Source: BAIKAL-G1 sp943370385 (GTDB lineage Bacteria; Cyanobacteriota; Cyanobacteriia; PCC-6307; Cyanobiaceae). Taken from it: DNA of 64,000 nucleotides. Numbering within the stretch: the first letter of the stretch is position 1; each line of letters starts with the position of its first letter. The notes under the pieces are model-generated. The model saw only the letters and a program-made list of their open reading frames with translations, searched no databases and had not been told where the DNA came from. The DNA lies in the NCBI GenBank assembly GCA_943370385.1, contig CALRQT020000005.1, positions 62,001-126,000 on the forward strand, written 5' to 3'. Made by a program: the position numbers and the translations under genes. Below are positions 9,601 through 17,299 of the stretch, one piece after another.

Positions 9601-10401
9601 GCCACGGCCCTAGTGGCAGGCCTGGAGGAAGGGGAGCAGGACAACCCCCTGGCCGCTGCCGCTCAGCGGGAAGGGGGGCAAAGCGGCCGGGTGTTCGGAT
9701 CGGCTCCCGGGGCCTATGGGGCTGGTCTGCAGGCCCTGATTGATAGCGGCAACTGGGATGAACGCGGCGACCTGGCGGTGGCCTTCCTGGCTTGGAGTGG
9801 CTGGCGCTACGAAGGCAGCGGCGTGGCCGTGGCCGATCGCTCGGGCCTGGAGCAGCGGCTGGCCGCTGTGCAGGTGGTGCTCCACAACCAGGACAACCGG
9901 GAACACGACCTGCTCGACTCCGATGACTACTACCAGTTCCAGGGGGGCCTGAGTGCGGCGGCGGAACGGCTGCAGGGCCAGGCACCAGCCCTCTGGTTTG
10001 CCGACCATTCCCGCCAGCAACGGCCCCGGGTGCACCGGCTCGAAAAGGAGCTCGACAAGGTGTTGCGCTCACGCCTACTGAATCCCCGCTGGATCGATGG
10101 CATGCGCGCCCATGGCTACAAGGGCGGTTTTGAGCTGGCCGCCAGCCTCGACTACCTCTTCGCCTACGACGCCAGCACCGGCCGGGTGCCCGATTGGAGC
10201 TACGGGGCCATCTGCGACACCTGGCTGGGGGACACCCAGACGCTCGCCTTCCTGCGCCAGGCCAATCCCTGGGCCCTCAGAGACATGGCCGAACGCCTGC
10301 TCGAATCCCACCACCGGGGCCTCTGGGAGGGGGCCAGCCCCAACCAGCTCGACCAGTTGCGCCAGCTGGTTTTAGACAGCGAAGCCCTGGTGGAGGGCTG
10401 A
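6646..10401 (+). CDS. cobN: Cobaltochelatase subunit CobN (ChlH-like)
   Basis: A protein of about 1251 residues with the CobN/ChlH architecture, including the typical core HVGKHGNLEWLPGKGLGLS and the late stretches NGGEDIAQALALLGIRP and DDYYQFQGGL. CobN is the large substrate-binding subunit that inserts cobalt into the corrin ring during aerobic-type B12 synthesis. In cyanobacteria the ATPase partners are thought to be the ChlI/ChlD-type subunits, which are not in this window. I chose ATG 6646 (MHRLAAVPG) because it matches the N-terminus I expect for cyanobacterial CobN. The frame is open further upstream to about 6493, so a longer start cannot be excluded. It diverges from ilvE-metH, whose MetH needs the B12 product. 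A long hairpin overlaps its stop codon. Confidence 0.93.
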   Translation: MHRLAAVPGSTSPQEGPVYVEQPRAPAVLLTSADSDLAALAALLADQAGRPGGASGAVRGLNLQALAHPAVVDHYIRTSLGETRIVLVRLLGGRGHWSYGLEQLRTWSAARPDRQLLVIAGTVEEAEDLADLGTVDAELALAIGHCLREGGPTNLAAVLHCVDQLLAGQAVEPPRALPQADPLPHDWRNEPGTRVGVILYRSLLQAGDLELVGALLASLRQQGLAPRALWVSGLRDQAVQRGVADLLGREAVEAVICTTSFASVQFEEAGLGAPLWERLEVPVFQLLCSSQSRQTWAESSIGLGPLDLSLQVALPELDGRITTRVGAFKEVSGADAALATALHQSRPDRERLDWVSQLVSRWCDLRGTPAAERRIGLVLANYPTRNSRLANGVGLDTPASATNLLHWLAEAGYGLGDDPLPADGDALIQRLLQGQTNDPESQHRPPLAHLPLATYLAWYATLPQEGRGRLEQRWGPPQSDPSLSDQGFPVAGLQFGQVSLLLQPERGYDRDPSLNYHSPDLPPPHAYLARYLWLRQVARVQVICHVGKHGNLEWLPGKGLGLSASCFPEWALGPMPHLYPFIVNDPGEGSQAKRRSQAVILDHLTPPLGRAGLHGPLLELEALLDEYWQASELGAERTGPLQQQVLERLSQLQLGPELDRTDSPPGAGSEERGESSDDALLKRLQAADGYLCELKEAQIRTGLHVFGQLPEDRPLAELLLCLARAPLAEGPGITQALALDLGLELDPWADAEEAPLASADRERLGALGVAGPRHGGDGVAWLEDQALALMAGLLAQAQGTATEAFAPGPGPATAAVLERVSRSLLPNLLRCGEAERQAFLTGVAGGRIAAGPSGAPTRGRPDLLPTGRNFYSVDLRGLPTETAWDLGRRSAELLVDLYLQEEGEPLRQLALSVWGTATMRNGGEDIAQALALLGIRPIWDGPTRRMVDLEAIPLASLGRPRVDVTLRISGLFRDAFPQLVAWFNRATALVAGLEEGEQDNPLAAAAQREGGQSGRVFGSAPGAYGAGLQALIDSGNWDERGDLAVAFLAWSGWRYEGSGVAVADRSGLEQRLAAVQVVLHNQDNREHDLLDSDDYYQFQGGLSAAAERLQGQAPALWFADHSRQQRPRVHRLEKELDKVLRSRLLNPRWIDGMRAHGYKGGFELAASLDYLFAYDASTGRVPDWSYGAICDTWLGDTQTLAFLRQANPWALRDMAERLLESHHRGLWEGASPNQLDQLRQLVLDSEALVEG

Positions 10402-10417
10402 TCTCCACCAGGGCTTC
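10381..10417 (+). terminator. Perfect 15-bp hairpin spanning the cobN stop codon
   Basis: GAAGCCCTGGTGGAG at 10381-10395 is exactly complementary to CTCCACCAGGGCTTC at 10403-10417 with a 7-nt loop that includes the cobN stop. No T-run follows, so it is not a canonical intrinsic terminator. It may still stop or stabilise the cobN transcript and shield the converging gene that ends at 10485. Confidence 0.6.
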
Positions 10418-10484
10418 GGGCCAGAGGCTGGCTTGAACGCAACGCCAGGACCGCTTCAGGATCCTGGCCCCACTTCAGCCGGCC

Positions 10485-11009
10485 TCAGCCGGTGATGTCC
10501 TTGGCCATGCCCTTGAAGCCATCGATGGCGCCGGGACGGGCACCCTGGCGGCTGATCTCGGGCTGGTCGGCATCGGAGCTGGGCTTGCGGCCGGTGGCGG
10601 CCACGCCCGGCACATTGACGCCACCAATGGCCGAACCCTTTAGCCGCTGGCTCAATTCGTCGGCCGTCATGGTCTGGGCGAAGGTTTTTTTCACCGCCTT
10701 GGGGATGCCGCCGGTGAGGTCAACGCCCGTGTCCTTGGCTTCCGTGCCGGGCATGCCATCGGTGAGTCTCTCGACCCGGGCCTCCATCGAAGCCACCACA
10801 TCAACCCGCTCCTTCAGGCCGGGGTTGTCGGCAGTGCCGGGGAACGTACGGCGGATCTCATAGGTGCGCCGCATGAAGTCGACGTTGCCGAGGGAGCTGG
10901 ACTCGTCGGCATCCAAGAACATCGCTTCTTGGGCCTTGGCGGCAGGCTTAGCAGCGTCGGGCGACGACTTGAAGGATTTCGTACCCAGCAGACGATCGAG
11001 CAGTCCCAT
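10485..11009 (-). CDS. Hypothetical protein (174 aa)
   Basis: I take the ATG at 11009, giving a start MGLLDRLLGTKSFK; the frame is open further upstream but that part overlaps the preceding gene. The protein is soluble, basic-acidic mixed and rich in Ala/Gly/Asp, with no signal peptide or membrane segment. A central block (FMRRTYEIRRTFPGTADNPG) looks conserved in character, and the C-terminal half contains short Gly/Val-rich segments around VNVPGVA. I do not recognise the family and give no function. It is probably transcribed with the PHP gene that ends 30 nt upstream, and it converges on cobN. Confidence 0.65.
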   Translation of the reverse strand: MGLLDRLLGTKSFKSSPDAAKPAAKAQEAMFLDADESSSLGNVDFMRRTYEIRRTFPGTADNPGLKERVDVVASMEARVERLTDGMPGTEAKDTGVDLTGGIPKAVKKTFAQTMTADELSQRLKGSAIGGVNVPGVAATGRKPSSDADQPEISRQGARPGAIDGFKGMAKDITG

Positions 11010-11038
11010 CGGCGAGCAGCGGAATGTGTGGATAAACC

Positions 11039-11707
11039 CTAGCGGCCGTGCAGGGCAAGCCCGTGGGTATCGGTTCCGCAACTACGCAAAAGTCCCAACT
11101 TCTCGAGCTGGCTGGCGATCGCTTCACAAACCAACGAGGTTGGCTGCCAGCTCGGCGCCATGGCGTAGTCGTAGTAAGCCTCGGCCCCATCGAAGCCCAG
11201 GGCTGCCGCCGCATCGATCAGGGGTCCGAAGGGTTTCCGGTAGCGGCCGGGATGGGCCAAGAGGGCCAACCCACCGGCCCCATGGAGACGCTCCACCACC
11301 TGCTCGGCCCTCAGGGCCTGGCCAACGGGGGCCTGACCCTGCCGATAGGGCTCCAGATCGGGGGCGCGGGGATCGAAGTCGAGGCCCAGCACGTGCACCA
11401 AGCAGCCCTCCAGCAGGCAGCTGATTTCGATGCCACTCCACAGCCTCGGCACTGGTTGCCCCCCTAGGGCCAGGCGTTCCAGCACCTGCTGGGCCGGTGC
11501 CAAAGCGGCGGTGCTGTGGTGATCGGTGATGGCCAGGTGGCGCAGCCCCAGGGCCATGGCCTGGTGGGCCAACTCCTCCGGCCTCAGGCTGCCGTCGGAA
11601 TGGAGGGTGTGGCAGTGGAAATTCAGCTCCCCTGGGCAGCTGGCTGCATGGACGCCCTGGAGAACCTCCACCAGGGACACCCCCTGAGGAGCGGCGGCTG
11701 GGGCCAT
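11039..11707 (-). CDS. PHP domain metal-dependent phosphoesterase
   Basis: A 222-residue protein with the PHP metal-site motifs in order: FHCHTLHSDGS, ITDHHS, SGIEISC, LLAHPGR and the C-terminal GTDTHG. It resembles the stand-alone TrpH/RNase AM-type PHP phosphoesterases, which hydrolyse nucleotides or short RNA and phosphate monoesters; the actual substrate here cannot be read from sequence. ATG 11707 lies 11 nt after the hemJ stop; a further start at 11773 would overlap hemJ and adds only a Pro/Arg-rich lead, so I prefer 11707. Likely in one transcript with hemJ. Confidence 0.85.
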   Translation of the reverse strand: MAPAAAPQGVSLVEVLQGVHAASCPGELNFHCHTLHSDGSLRPEELAHQAMALGLRHLAITDHHSTAALAPAQQVLERLALGGQPVPRLWSGIEISCLLEGCLVHVLGLDFDPRAPDLEPYRQGQAPVGQALRAEQVVERLHGAGGLALLAHPGRYRKPFGPLIDAAAALGFDGAEAYYDYAMAPSWQPTSLVCEAIASQLEKLGLLRSCGTDTHGLALHGR

Positions 11708-11717
11708 GGGGGCGGGA

Positions 11718-12299
11718 TCAGCCACTAGCGGCCTGGGCCTCGGCCTCTTCCCGCAGCCGGCGCCAGCGGGCATAGAACTGGATTGATGCCGCCATGAACA
11801 GCACTAGTCCCACCTGGAGCCAGGTGGCGGCTCCGGTGGGGAACTGGGACTTGAACACCACCAACATCACCACCACGACCAGCAACAAGGTGGGCAGTTC
11901 ATTGAGGGCCCGCAATTGCTTGGGTCCCCAGCGGCAGGTCCCGGCCTGCAGCTGGCCCATCAGCCGGTAACAAAAGAGGTGGTAGGCCAGCAAGGCCAGC
12001 ACAAAGCCGAGCTTGGCGTGCATCCAGCCCTGGTGCAGCCAGGCCGGTTGGGCCACCAGCAGCCCGATCGCCATGGCCACGGTCAGCACCAACCCGGGGG
12101 TGGTGATGATGTTGGCCAGTCGCCGCTCCATCAGTCCGTATTGCTGCTCGAAGGCCTCCCGCAGGGGGGGCTCCATGGCAGCGGCTTCGGCGTGATAGAT
12201 GAACAGCCGCACCAGGTAGAACAGGCCGGCAAACCACACCACCACCCCCACGATGTGGAGGGTCTTGAACCAGAGGTAGGCCTCAGGTGGCAGGGTCAT
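11718..12299 (-). CDS. hemJ: Protoporphyrinogen IX oxidase HemJ (UPF0093)
   Basis: A 193-residue membrane protein with about four hydrophobic segments. It shows the HemJ landmarks: the N-terminal helix with a conserved His (WFKTLHIVGVVVWFAGLFYLVRLF) and the HAKLG segment with His and Lys (about residue 105). HemJ oxidises protoporphyrinogen IX to protoporphyrin IX in the membrane and is the usual enzyme for this step in cyanobacteria. I chose ATG 12299 (MTLPPEAYLWF); an ATG nine codons upstream is possible. The nearby cobN also acts in tetrapyrrole metabolism, although on the other strand. Confidence 0.88.
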   Translation of the reverse strand: MTLPPEAYLWFKTLHIVGVVVWFAGLFYLVRLFIYHAEAAAMEPPLREAFEQQYGLMERRLANIITTPGLVLTVAMAIGLLVAQPAWLHQGWMHAKLGFVLALLAYHLFCYRLMGQLQAGTCRWGPKQLRALNELPTLLLVVVVMLVVFKSQFPTGAATWLQVGLVLFMAASIQFYARWRRLREEAEAQAASG

Positions 12300-12347
12300 T
12301 GGCAGCAGGGGCCCCGTGGGGGCCAAGGGGGTCCAGATGGGCCCAAG

Positions 12348-12713
12348 TTAGGCGGCCGGCACCGCGCCAGGCCCCGCCCCAGACCCCGCCGCCAGCCGGC
12401 AGGCGCGACGCACCACGGCCCCGGCAAAGCCCCGCTCCACCGGCCCGGCCAGGGGGCTGATGCCCCCATCGCGGCAGTCGACCACCACCCGTTCCCGGTG
12501 GGACCGCTGGTCGCTGAGCCGCAGGCGCAACTGCCAGGGGAACTGGCTGCTGCGACTGATTTCATCGGCACAAATGGGCCCGATGCAGAGTCCCGGCGCT
12601 GCCTGGGCCATGGCTGCACCTGGCCAACCAGCCATCCCCAAACCGGGCCAGGGAGCCAGGATTAATCCCAGGAGAAGCCCCCCTACGAGCAGAAGGCTGC
12701 GCAGGGCTCTCAT
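12348..12713 (-). CDS. Secreted hypothetical protein (121 aa)
   Basis: The ATG at 12713 begins an N-terminal signal peptide of about 37 residues (a hydrophobic LLLVGGLLLGLIL stretch, then AMAQAAPG as a probable cleavage region). The mature part holds four cysteines (LCIGPICAD, VDCRDG, RRAC), which could form two disulfides in the periplasm or thylakoid lumen. I do not recognise a named domain. The ATG overlaps the uvrC stop (ATGA), so translation is probably coupled to uvrC even though the functions look unrelated. Confidence 0.7.
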   Translation of the reverse strand: MRALRSLLLVGGLLLGLILAPWPGLGMAGWPGAAMAQAAPGLCIGPICADEISRSSQFPWQLRLRLSDQRSHRERVVVDCRDGGISPLAGPVERGFAGAVVRRACRLAAGSGAGPGAVPAA

Positions 12714-15067
12714 GGGGACGACTCCTCGCCCGGCTCCCAGGCCGCGGCGGCGTCAGGCCCCTTGCCTGGCCCAGCCGGGGCTAGGGCCCCAGCTAGGCGG
12801 TCAGCCTCGTCAGGGCTGTCAGCTCCGGCAGGGCTGTCAGCGCCGGCAAGTAGATCAGCCCCGGCAGTACCGCCCGATCCGCCTGCGGCCTGGCCATCCC
12901 CATCGAGGTCACTGGGGTGGAAGTACTCCCAGATCTGGCGGGCCAGGGCCGGACCCACCCCCGGCGCCTTGGCGATCGCTTCGGCGCTGGCAAGCTGGAT
13001 CGCATCGATCGAGCGGAAGTGGGCCAGCAGCTCCTTGACCCGCTTGGGCCCCAGGCCAGGGATGTCGCTGAGGCGGGAGCGCTTCATGCGCTCGCCCCGT
13101 TGCTGGCGGTGGAAGCTGATCGCAAAACGGTGGGCTTCATCGCGCAGGCGCCGCAGAAGCACGATGCCCAGCTGGCCGGGCTCACTGTCGATCGGTTGCT
13201 TGGCGCCGGGCAGGAACACCTCCTCCCGTTGCTTGGCCAGGGAGCACACCACCAGGTCCTCGTGCAGGTTCAACTCCCGCAGGGCCTCCATCACGGCCGA
13301 GAGCTGGCCCTTGCCGCCGTCGATCATCACCACATCGGGCCAGTCGTTGAGGCCGCCCGTATGCAGGGCCGAGTTGGCCTGGCGGCGCAGCTCCGCCAGG
13401 TCGGCCCCCTCGGCCTTGGCCTGGGCCCAGCGGCGGAAGCGGCGGCGCATGATTTCGGCCATGGCCATGAAGTCGTCGGAGTGGCCGGAGCGGATGCTGC
13501 TGCTTTGGATCCGGTACTTGCGGTAGTGCTGCTTGGCGGGCAGCCCATCGATGAACACCACCTGGGAGGCCACCGCATCGCTGCCCTGGATATGGCTGAT
13601 GTCGAAGCCTTCGATGCGCCGGGGTGGTGTGGCCAGATCGAGTAATTGGGCCAGGTCTTCGGTGGCTAACTGGTGCTGTTCAGCCGTGCGCTGGGTGCGC
13701 TGCAGCTCGTAGCCGGCATTGCGCTCCACTAGCTCGATCCATTCGACCTTTTGCTGGCGCTGGGGCACGGCCAGGCGCACCTTGCGGCCCCGCCGTTCGC
13801 TCAGCCAGTCCTCGATCAGCTGCTGCTGGGGCAGGGGGTATTGCAGCAACAACTCGGGCGGAATCTCGACCGGGTCCACCTGGCTGTAGTGCTCCTCAAT
13901 CACCCGCTGCAGGATTAGGCCCAGGCTGGCGGCATCGGCGGGGGGCTCGCTGCTGGACTCGGCGGCCTCGGGTTCCGCCAGGGCCTCCTGCGGCTGGGAA
14001 GGATCGGGCTGGGGGGCTTCGGCCTGGGAGCCAGGCGGCTGGGTGTCCTTTGGCTGGGAGGGATCCGGCGCAAGGGCTTCGGGGCTGGAGGCCTTGACGG
14101 CATCGGCGGTGAAACCAAGCCGGCCCACCAACTTGCCGGCCCGCATCTGAAAGAGCTGCACGGCCGCCACGCGGCGGTCGGCGGCCAGGGCCAGGACATC
14201 GCGGGAGATGGAGCTATCACCCAGGCTCATCTTCTGTTCGGCGCTGAGGCTCTCGAGGCCCTGCAGTTGGTCGCGCACCCCGGCGGCGGCCTCGAAATCG
14301 AGCCGTTCGGCGTACCGCTCCATCTGGCCGGTGAGCAGGGTCAATAATTCGTCATTGCGCCCCTGGAACACCATCGCCACCTTGCGCAGGATCTGCTGGT
14401 AGTCCTCGCTGCTGATCTTTTCTTGGCAGACCCCCGGGCAACGGCCGATGTCGAAGTTCAGGCAGGTGCGATCGCGGTAGAGCGGTTGGGGCCGCTGGCG
14501 CAGGGGGAACACCCGCTTAACCATGGCCAGGGTGCGGCGCAGCTGGCCCACATCGACGTAGGGGCCATAGAAGCGGTCGTGGGGTTTACGGAAACGCCGC
14601 TGGCGGGTGATAAAAATGCGCGGATAGCTCTCGCTCCAGGTGATGCAAACATAGGGATATTTTTTATCGTCTTTCAGCAACACATTGAAGTGGGGCTGGT
14701 GATGCTTGATCAGGTTGGATTCCAGCGCCAGCGCTTCGTCTTCGCTGTCGGTAACAATGAATTCCAGGTCGCAGACCTGGCGCACCATCAGGCTGATGCG
14801 GGGGCTATGGCCGGGGGAATTGTGGAAGTAGCTGCGCACCCGTTGGCGCAGCACCTTGGCTTTGCCGATATACAAAATGCGGTCGTCGCCATCGCGCATC
14901 AGGTAGCAACCGGGTTCGGCCGGTAGCTCCTTCAGCCGCGCCTTAAGCCGATCCGGCTGCTGCACCAGGGGGCCCGAGCCCGTGCCCAGGTCCCTGGCTG
15001 CTGGGATCCGCGTCGGGGCCGGCCCTTCCACCCCTGGGAGGGGGGCAACCTGGGTCCCATCCAGCAT
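12710..15067 (-). CDS. uvrC: Excinuclease ABC subunit C (UvrC)
   Basis: About 785 residues, roughly 150 longer than a usual UvrC. In order: GIY-YIG nuclease (about 50-130, with PGCYLMRDG and LYIGKAKVLRQRVRSYF), Cys-containing segment CPGVCQ, UVR domain (ERLDFEAAAGVRDQLQGLE), the second nuclease domain (GFDISHIQGSDAVASQVVF, VMIDGGKGQL) and tandem HhH (IPGLGPKRVKELLAHF). UvrC makes the dual incisions in nucleotide excision repair. The extra length is a Pro/Gln/Ser insert of about 65 residues between the UVR and second nuclease domains and an Ala/Gly/Asp-rich repetitive tail. I use ATG 15067; TTG 15082 overlaps the flavin reductase stop (TTGA) and is an equally plausible coupled start. Confidence 0.95.
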   Translation of the reverse strand: MLDGTQVAPLPGVEGPAPTRIPAARDLGTGSGPLVQQPDRLKARLKELPAEPGCYLMRDGDDRILYIGKAKVLRQRVRSYFHNSPGHSPRISLMVRQVCDLEFIVTDSEDEALALESNLIKHHQPHFNVLLKDDKKYPYVCITWSESYPRIFITRQRRFRKPHDRFYGPYVDVGQLRRTLAMVKRVFPLRQRPQPLYRDRTCLNFDIGRCPGVCQEKISSEDYQQILRKVAMVFQGRNDELLTLLTGQMERYAERLDFEAAAGVRDQLQGLESLSAEQKMSLGDSSISRDVLALAADRRVAAVQLFQMRAGKLVGRLGFTADAVKASSPEALAPDPSQPKDTQPPGSQAEAPQPDPSQPQEALAEPEAAESSSEPPADAASLGLILQRVIEEHYSQVDPVEIPPELLLQYPLPQQQLIEDWLSERRGRKVRLAVPQRQQKVEWIELVERNAGYELQRTQRTAEQHQLATEDLAQLLDLATPPRRIEGFDISHIQGSDAVASQVVFIDGLPAKQHYRKYRIQSSSIRSGHSDDFMAMAEIMRRRFRRWAQAKAEGADLAELRRQANSALHTGGLNDWPDVVMIDGGKGQLSAVMEALRELNLHEDLVVCSLAKQREEVFLPGAKQPIDSEPGQLGIVLLRRLRDEAHRFAISFHRQQRGERMKRSRLSDIPGLGPKRVKELLAHFRSIDAIQLASAEAIAKAPGVGPALARQIWEYFHPSDLDGDGQAAGGSGGTAGADLLAGADSPAGADSPDEADRLAGALAPAGPGKGPDAAAAWEPGEESSP
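12790..12870. repeat. Imperfect short tandem repeats coding the UvrC tail
   Basis: Units built on TCAGCnCCGGCAG(G)GCTG recur about three to four times at roughly 24-nt spacing and encode the repetitive AGADSPAGADSPDEAD part of the UvrC C-terminus. This looks like in-frame repeat expansion within a disordered tail. Confidence 0.5.
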
Positions 15068-15078
15068 CGGCGCCTGGC

Positions 15079-15567
15079 TCAACCGCCGTAGGTCCAGCCG
15101 GTGGCTGAGAGCTCTAGGGCGACGCCATCGCGGTTGAGCTGGGCGGTTTTCACTTCACCCACAAACACGGTGTGGTCGCCATGGGCCACCTGGCCCACCA
15201 GCTCGCATTCCACCCCACCAAGGGCGTCGCTGAGCAGGGGTAAACCGAGTTCGCCGAGGCTGTAGGGGGCGGCATCGAAGCGGCCGCCGATGCCCTTCTG
15301 GGGCTTGAAGAACACGGCCGCCAGGTCCTTCTGGTCAGCGGCGAGCACGTTGAGGGAAAAGCGACCCGTGCGCTGGATGATGCCGTTGCTGGTGGAATCG
15401 GCCCGCACCGCCATCACCACCAGGGGCGGCTCAAACGATCCCTGGGTGACCCAGCTGGCCGTGAAGCCATTCACCAGCTCCCCTTCGGCCACGCCACAGA
15501 TGAACACCCCATGGGGGATCTTGCGCAGCAGGGTTTTCTTGGCGTCCGTGTTGAGGGAGGGGCTCAC
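15079..15567 (-). CDS. Flavin reductase-like domain protein
   Basis: About 162 residues, all one FMN-binding split-barrel domain with KTLLRKIPHGVFICGV, GFTASWVTQGSFEPPLVVMAVR, GRFSLNVLAADQ and CELVGQVAHGDHTVFVGEV. The sequence is close to the flavin reductase module found at the C-terminus of cyanobacterial flavodiiron proteins, but here it stands alone. It probably reduces FMN or FAD with NAD(P)H. I chose GTG 15567 because homologous sequence starts just after it; the frame remains open to an ATG at 15654. Its stop overlaps a potential TTG start of uvrC. Confidence 0.85.
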   Translation of the reverse strand: MSPSLNTDAKKTLLRKIPHGVFICGVAEGELVNGFTASWVTQGSFEPPLVVMAVRADSTSNGIIQRTGRFSLNVLAADQKDLAAVFFKPQKGIGGRFDAAPYSLGELGLPLLSDALGGVECELVGQVAHGDHTVFVGEVKTAQLNRDGVALELSATGWTYGG

Positions 15568-15723
15568 GGCACTAGGGGCGATTGCTCCAACCCTAGGAAG
15601 GCACCCGCGAAGCCCATGGATTGGGCCCAGGGCGGACGCAAGCGCGACCGCCATCCGGGGCCAGCAACAGCCCGATCTCTACGATCCCCGGGCATGCCGG
15701 CAGTCCCGGCCGGAGCCCCTGCC

Positions 15724-16212
15724 ATGAAGGCCCTTTACCCCGGCAGCTTTGATCCCCTCACCCTCGGCCACCTCGACCTGATCGAACGGGCAGCCCGCCT
15801 GTTTGATGGCCTCGTGGTTGCGGTGCTGCAGAACCCCGGCAAGCAGCCCAGCTTCAGCCTCGAGCAGCGCCTGGAGCAAATCCGCACCGCCACGGCCCAC
15901 CTGGCCCAGGTGGAGGTCGCCAGCTTCGATGGCCTCACCGTGACCTTTGCCAGCCAGTGCGGCGCCGCCGTGATCCTGCGGGGCCTACGGGCGATGAGCG
16001 ACTTTGAATACGAGCTGCAGATCGCGCACACCAACAGCAGTTTGGCCCCCAGCATCGAAACCCTGTTCCTGGCCACCGCCACCCGCCATAGCTTCCTCAG
16101 CAGCTCGGTGGTGAAGGAGGTGGCCCGCTTCGGAGGTGCGGTTGATCACATGGTGCCCGAGGTGGTAGCCAAGGATCTCGCCAGCCTCTTTAATCAGGGT
16201 CTGCGAGCTTGA
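15724..16212 (+). CDS. coaD: Phosphopantetheine adenylyltransferase
   Basis: A 162-residue protein of normal length that begins with the nucleotidyltransferase motif YPGSFDPLTLGHLDLIERA (the TxGH histidine binds ATP) and carries GLRAMSDFEYELQIAHTN and SSSVVKEVARFGG, all standard for CoaD. It catalyses the penultimate step of coenzyme A synthesis. ATG 15724 is preceded by a weak purine-rich stretch. It diverges from the flavin reductase gene and is followed after 4 nt by the coiled-coil gene. Confidence 0.96.
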   Translation: MKALYPGSFDPLTLGHLDLIERAARLFDGLVVAVLQNPGKQPSFSLEQRLEQIRTATAHLAQVEVASFDGLTVTFASQCGAAVILRGLRAMSDFEYELQIAHTNSSLAPSIETLFLATATRHSFLSSSVVKEVARFGGAVDHMVPEVVAKDLASLFNQGLRA

Positions 16213-16216
16213 CGTG

Positions 16217-17155
16217 ATGACTGAGGCCAAGATCAATTCCGTGTTGGATCAACTCGACCAACTGGAGGAGATCGTGCTGGATGGCAGCCGGATCCCCTTC
16301 AGTGGTGGCCGCCTGGTCAATGAGCAGGACGCCATTGAGGTGATGGATGCGGTGCGGGAAGCCCTGCCCGGCCAGCTGGCCCAGGCCGAGGAGCTGATCC
16401 GCAAAAAGGACGAGTTCATCACCCAGGCCCGCCAGCAGGCCGATGAGATGGTCAGCCAGGCCCGTCAGCAGCGGGAGCAGCTGATCAGTTCCCAGTCGGT
16501 GCGCCAGGAGGCCGAACGCCAGGTGGCCGAGCTGCGCGATCAGGCGCGCCAGCAGTGTGAACAGATGCTGTTCCAGACCCGCCAGCAGGTGGCCCAAGGC
16601 GAACAGGAGCACCAGGCCCGGTTGGTGCAAATGGAGCAGCAATTTGGGGTCCGGCGCCAGCAGTTGGAGCAGGAGGGCCTGCAACGGCGCCAACAGCTCG
16701 ACCAGGAATACATCGACCTCAAGCGCCAGCTGGGCGAACAGCATGAGCGCCTGCGCCAGCAAAGCCTTCAGGAACTGGAACAGATCCGCCAGGAGAGCCT
16801 GCGTATCCAGCGGGACAGCCAGGCCGAGGCCGAGCGCATCCACGCCGATGCCCTGCAATTCCGCCAGCAGACCCAACAGCAGTGCGAGGCCCTGATCAGC
16901 CGCAGCCGCCAGGAGGCCAGTGCCATCCAGGAGGGGGCCAATCGCTACGCCGAGCAGGTGCTGGGCGAACTGGAGGGGCGCCTGCAGGACATGGGCAAGG
17001 TGGTGATGGCGGGCCGGCGGGAGCTGGTGAAGCTCCAAAGCACCGATCCCTCGAGCTTGGTGGCCCCTGCCACCAACGACGCAAGCCGGGGCACTCCCCT
17101 GGGCCGGGCCGGCCGGGCCGCGGAACGCCTCCGCCAGGCCGCGGGCCAGCGCTGA
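16217..17155 (+). CDS. Long coiled-coil protein, DivIVA-like/ATP synthase b-like
   Basis: A 312-residue protein. About the first 70 residues look globular (VLDQLDQLEEIVLDGSRIPFSGGRLVNEQDAIEVMDAVREALPGQL), which fits the N-terminal region of cyanobacterial DivIVA-like proteins. Residues 70-280 are an almost unbroken Gln/Glu/Arg-rich heptad region, and the last 30 are basic and disordered. No membrane segment or signal peptide. A scaffolding role in division, envelope growth or positioning is an inference from architecture only. ATG 16217 is preferred over the overlapping GTG 16214. It follows coaD by 4 nt and converges on dacB. The 144-base spacer to dacB is GC-rich without a clear terminator. 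Confidence 0.7.
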   Translation: MTEAKINSVLDQLDQLEEIVLDGSRIPFSGGRLVNEQDAIEVMDAVREALPGQLAQAEELIRKKDEFITQARQQADEMVSQARQQREQLISSQSVRQEAERQVAELRDQARQQCEQMLFQTRQQVAQGEQEHQARLVQMEQQFGVRRQQLEQEGLQRRQQLDQEYIDLKRQLGEQHERLRQQSLQELEQIRQESLRIQRDSQAEAERIHADALQFRQQTQQQCEALISRSRQEASAIQEGANRYAEQVLGELEGRLQDMGKVVMAGRRELVKLQSTDPSSLVAPATNDASRGTPLGRAGRAAERLRQAAGQR

Positions 17156-17299
17156 GGCGAGTTTCAAGGGTCAACTTTGGGGGCTAGGAGCGATCCGGGC
17201 CCCTCTGCCAGATCAGGCCGCTCCCCAGGATCGGCGGCACCAGTCCCAGCCCTCTCTTCTGCGGCTGGGTGGGACTCTGTTTCGGCTTCTGCCTGGCGC

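Noticed and set aside
11027..11035. Perfect DnaA box (TTATCCACA on the minus strand)
   Set aside because: A single copy between two genes, with no further boxes, no AT-rich unwinding region and no dnaN or other origin-linked gene nearby. Chance is the simpler reading.
16190..17167. 325-codon frame antisense to the coiled-coil gene
   Set aside because: Leu/Ala-rich complement of Gln/Glu/Arg heptads. It looks like a membrane protein only because CAG and GAG codons read as CTG and CTC on the other strand.
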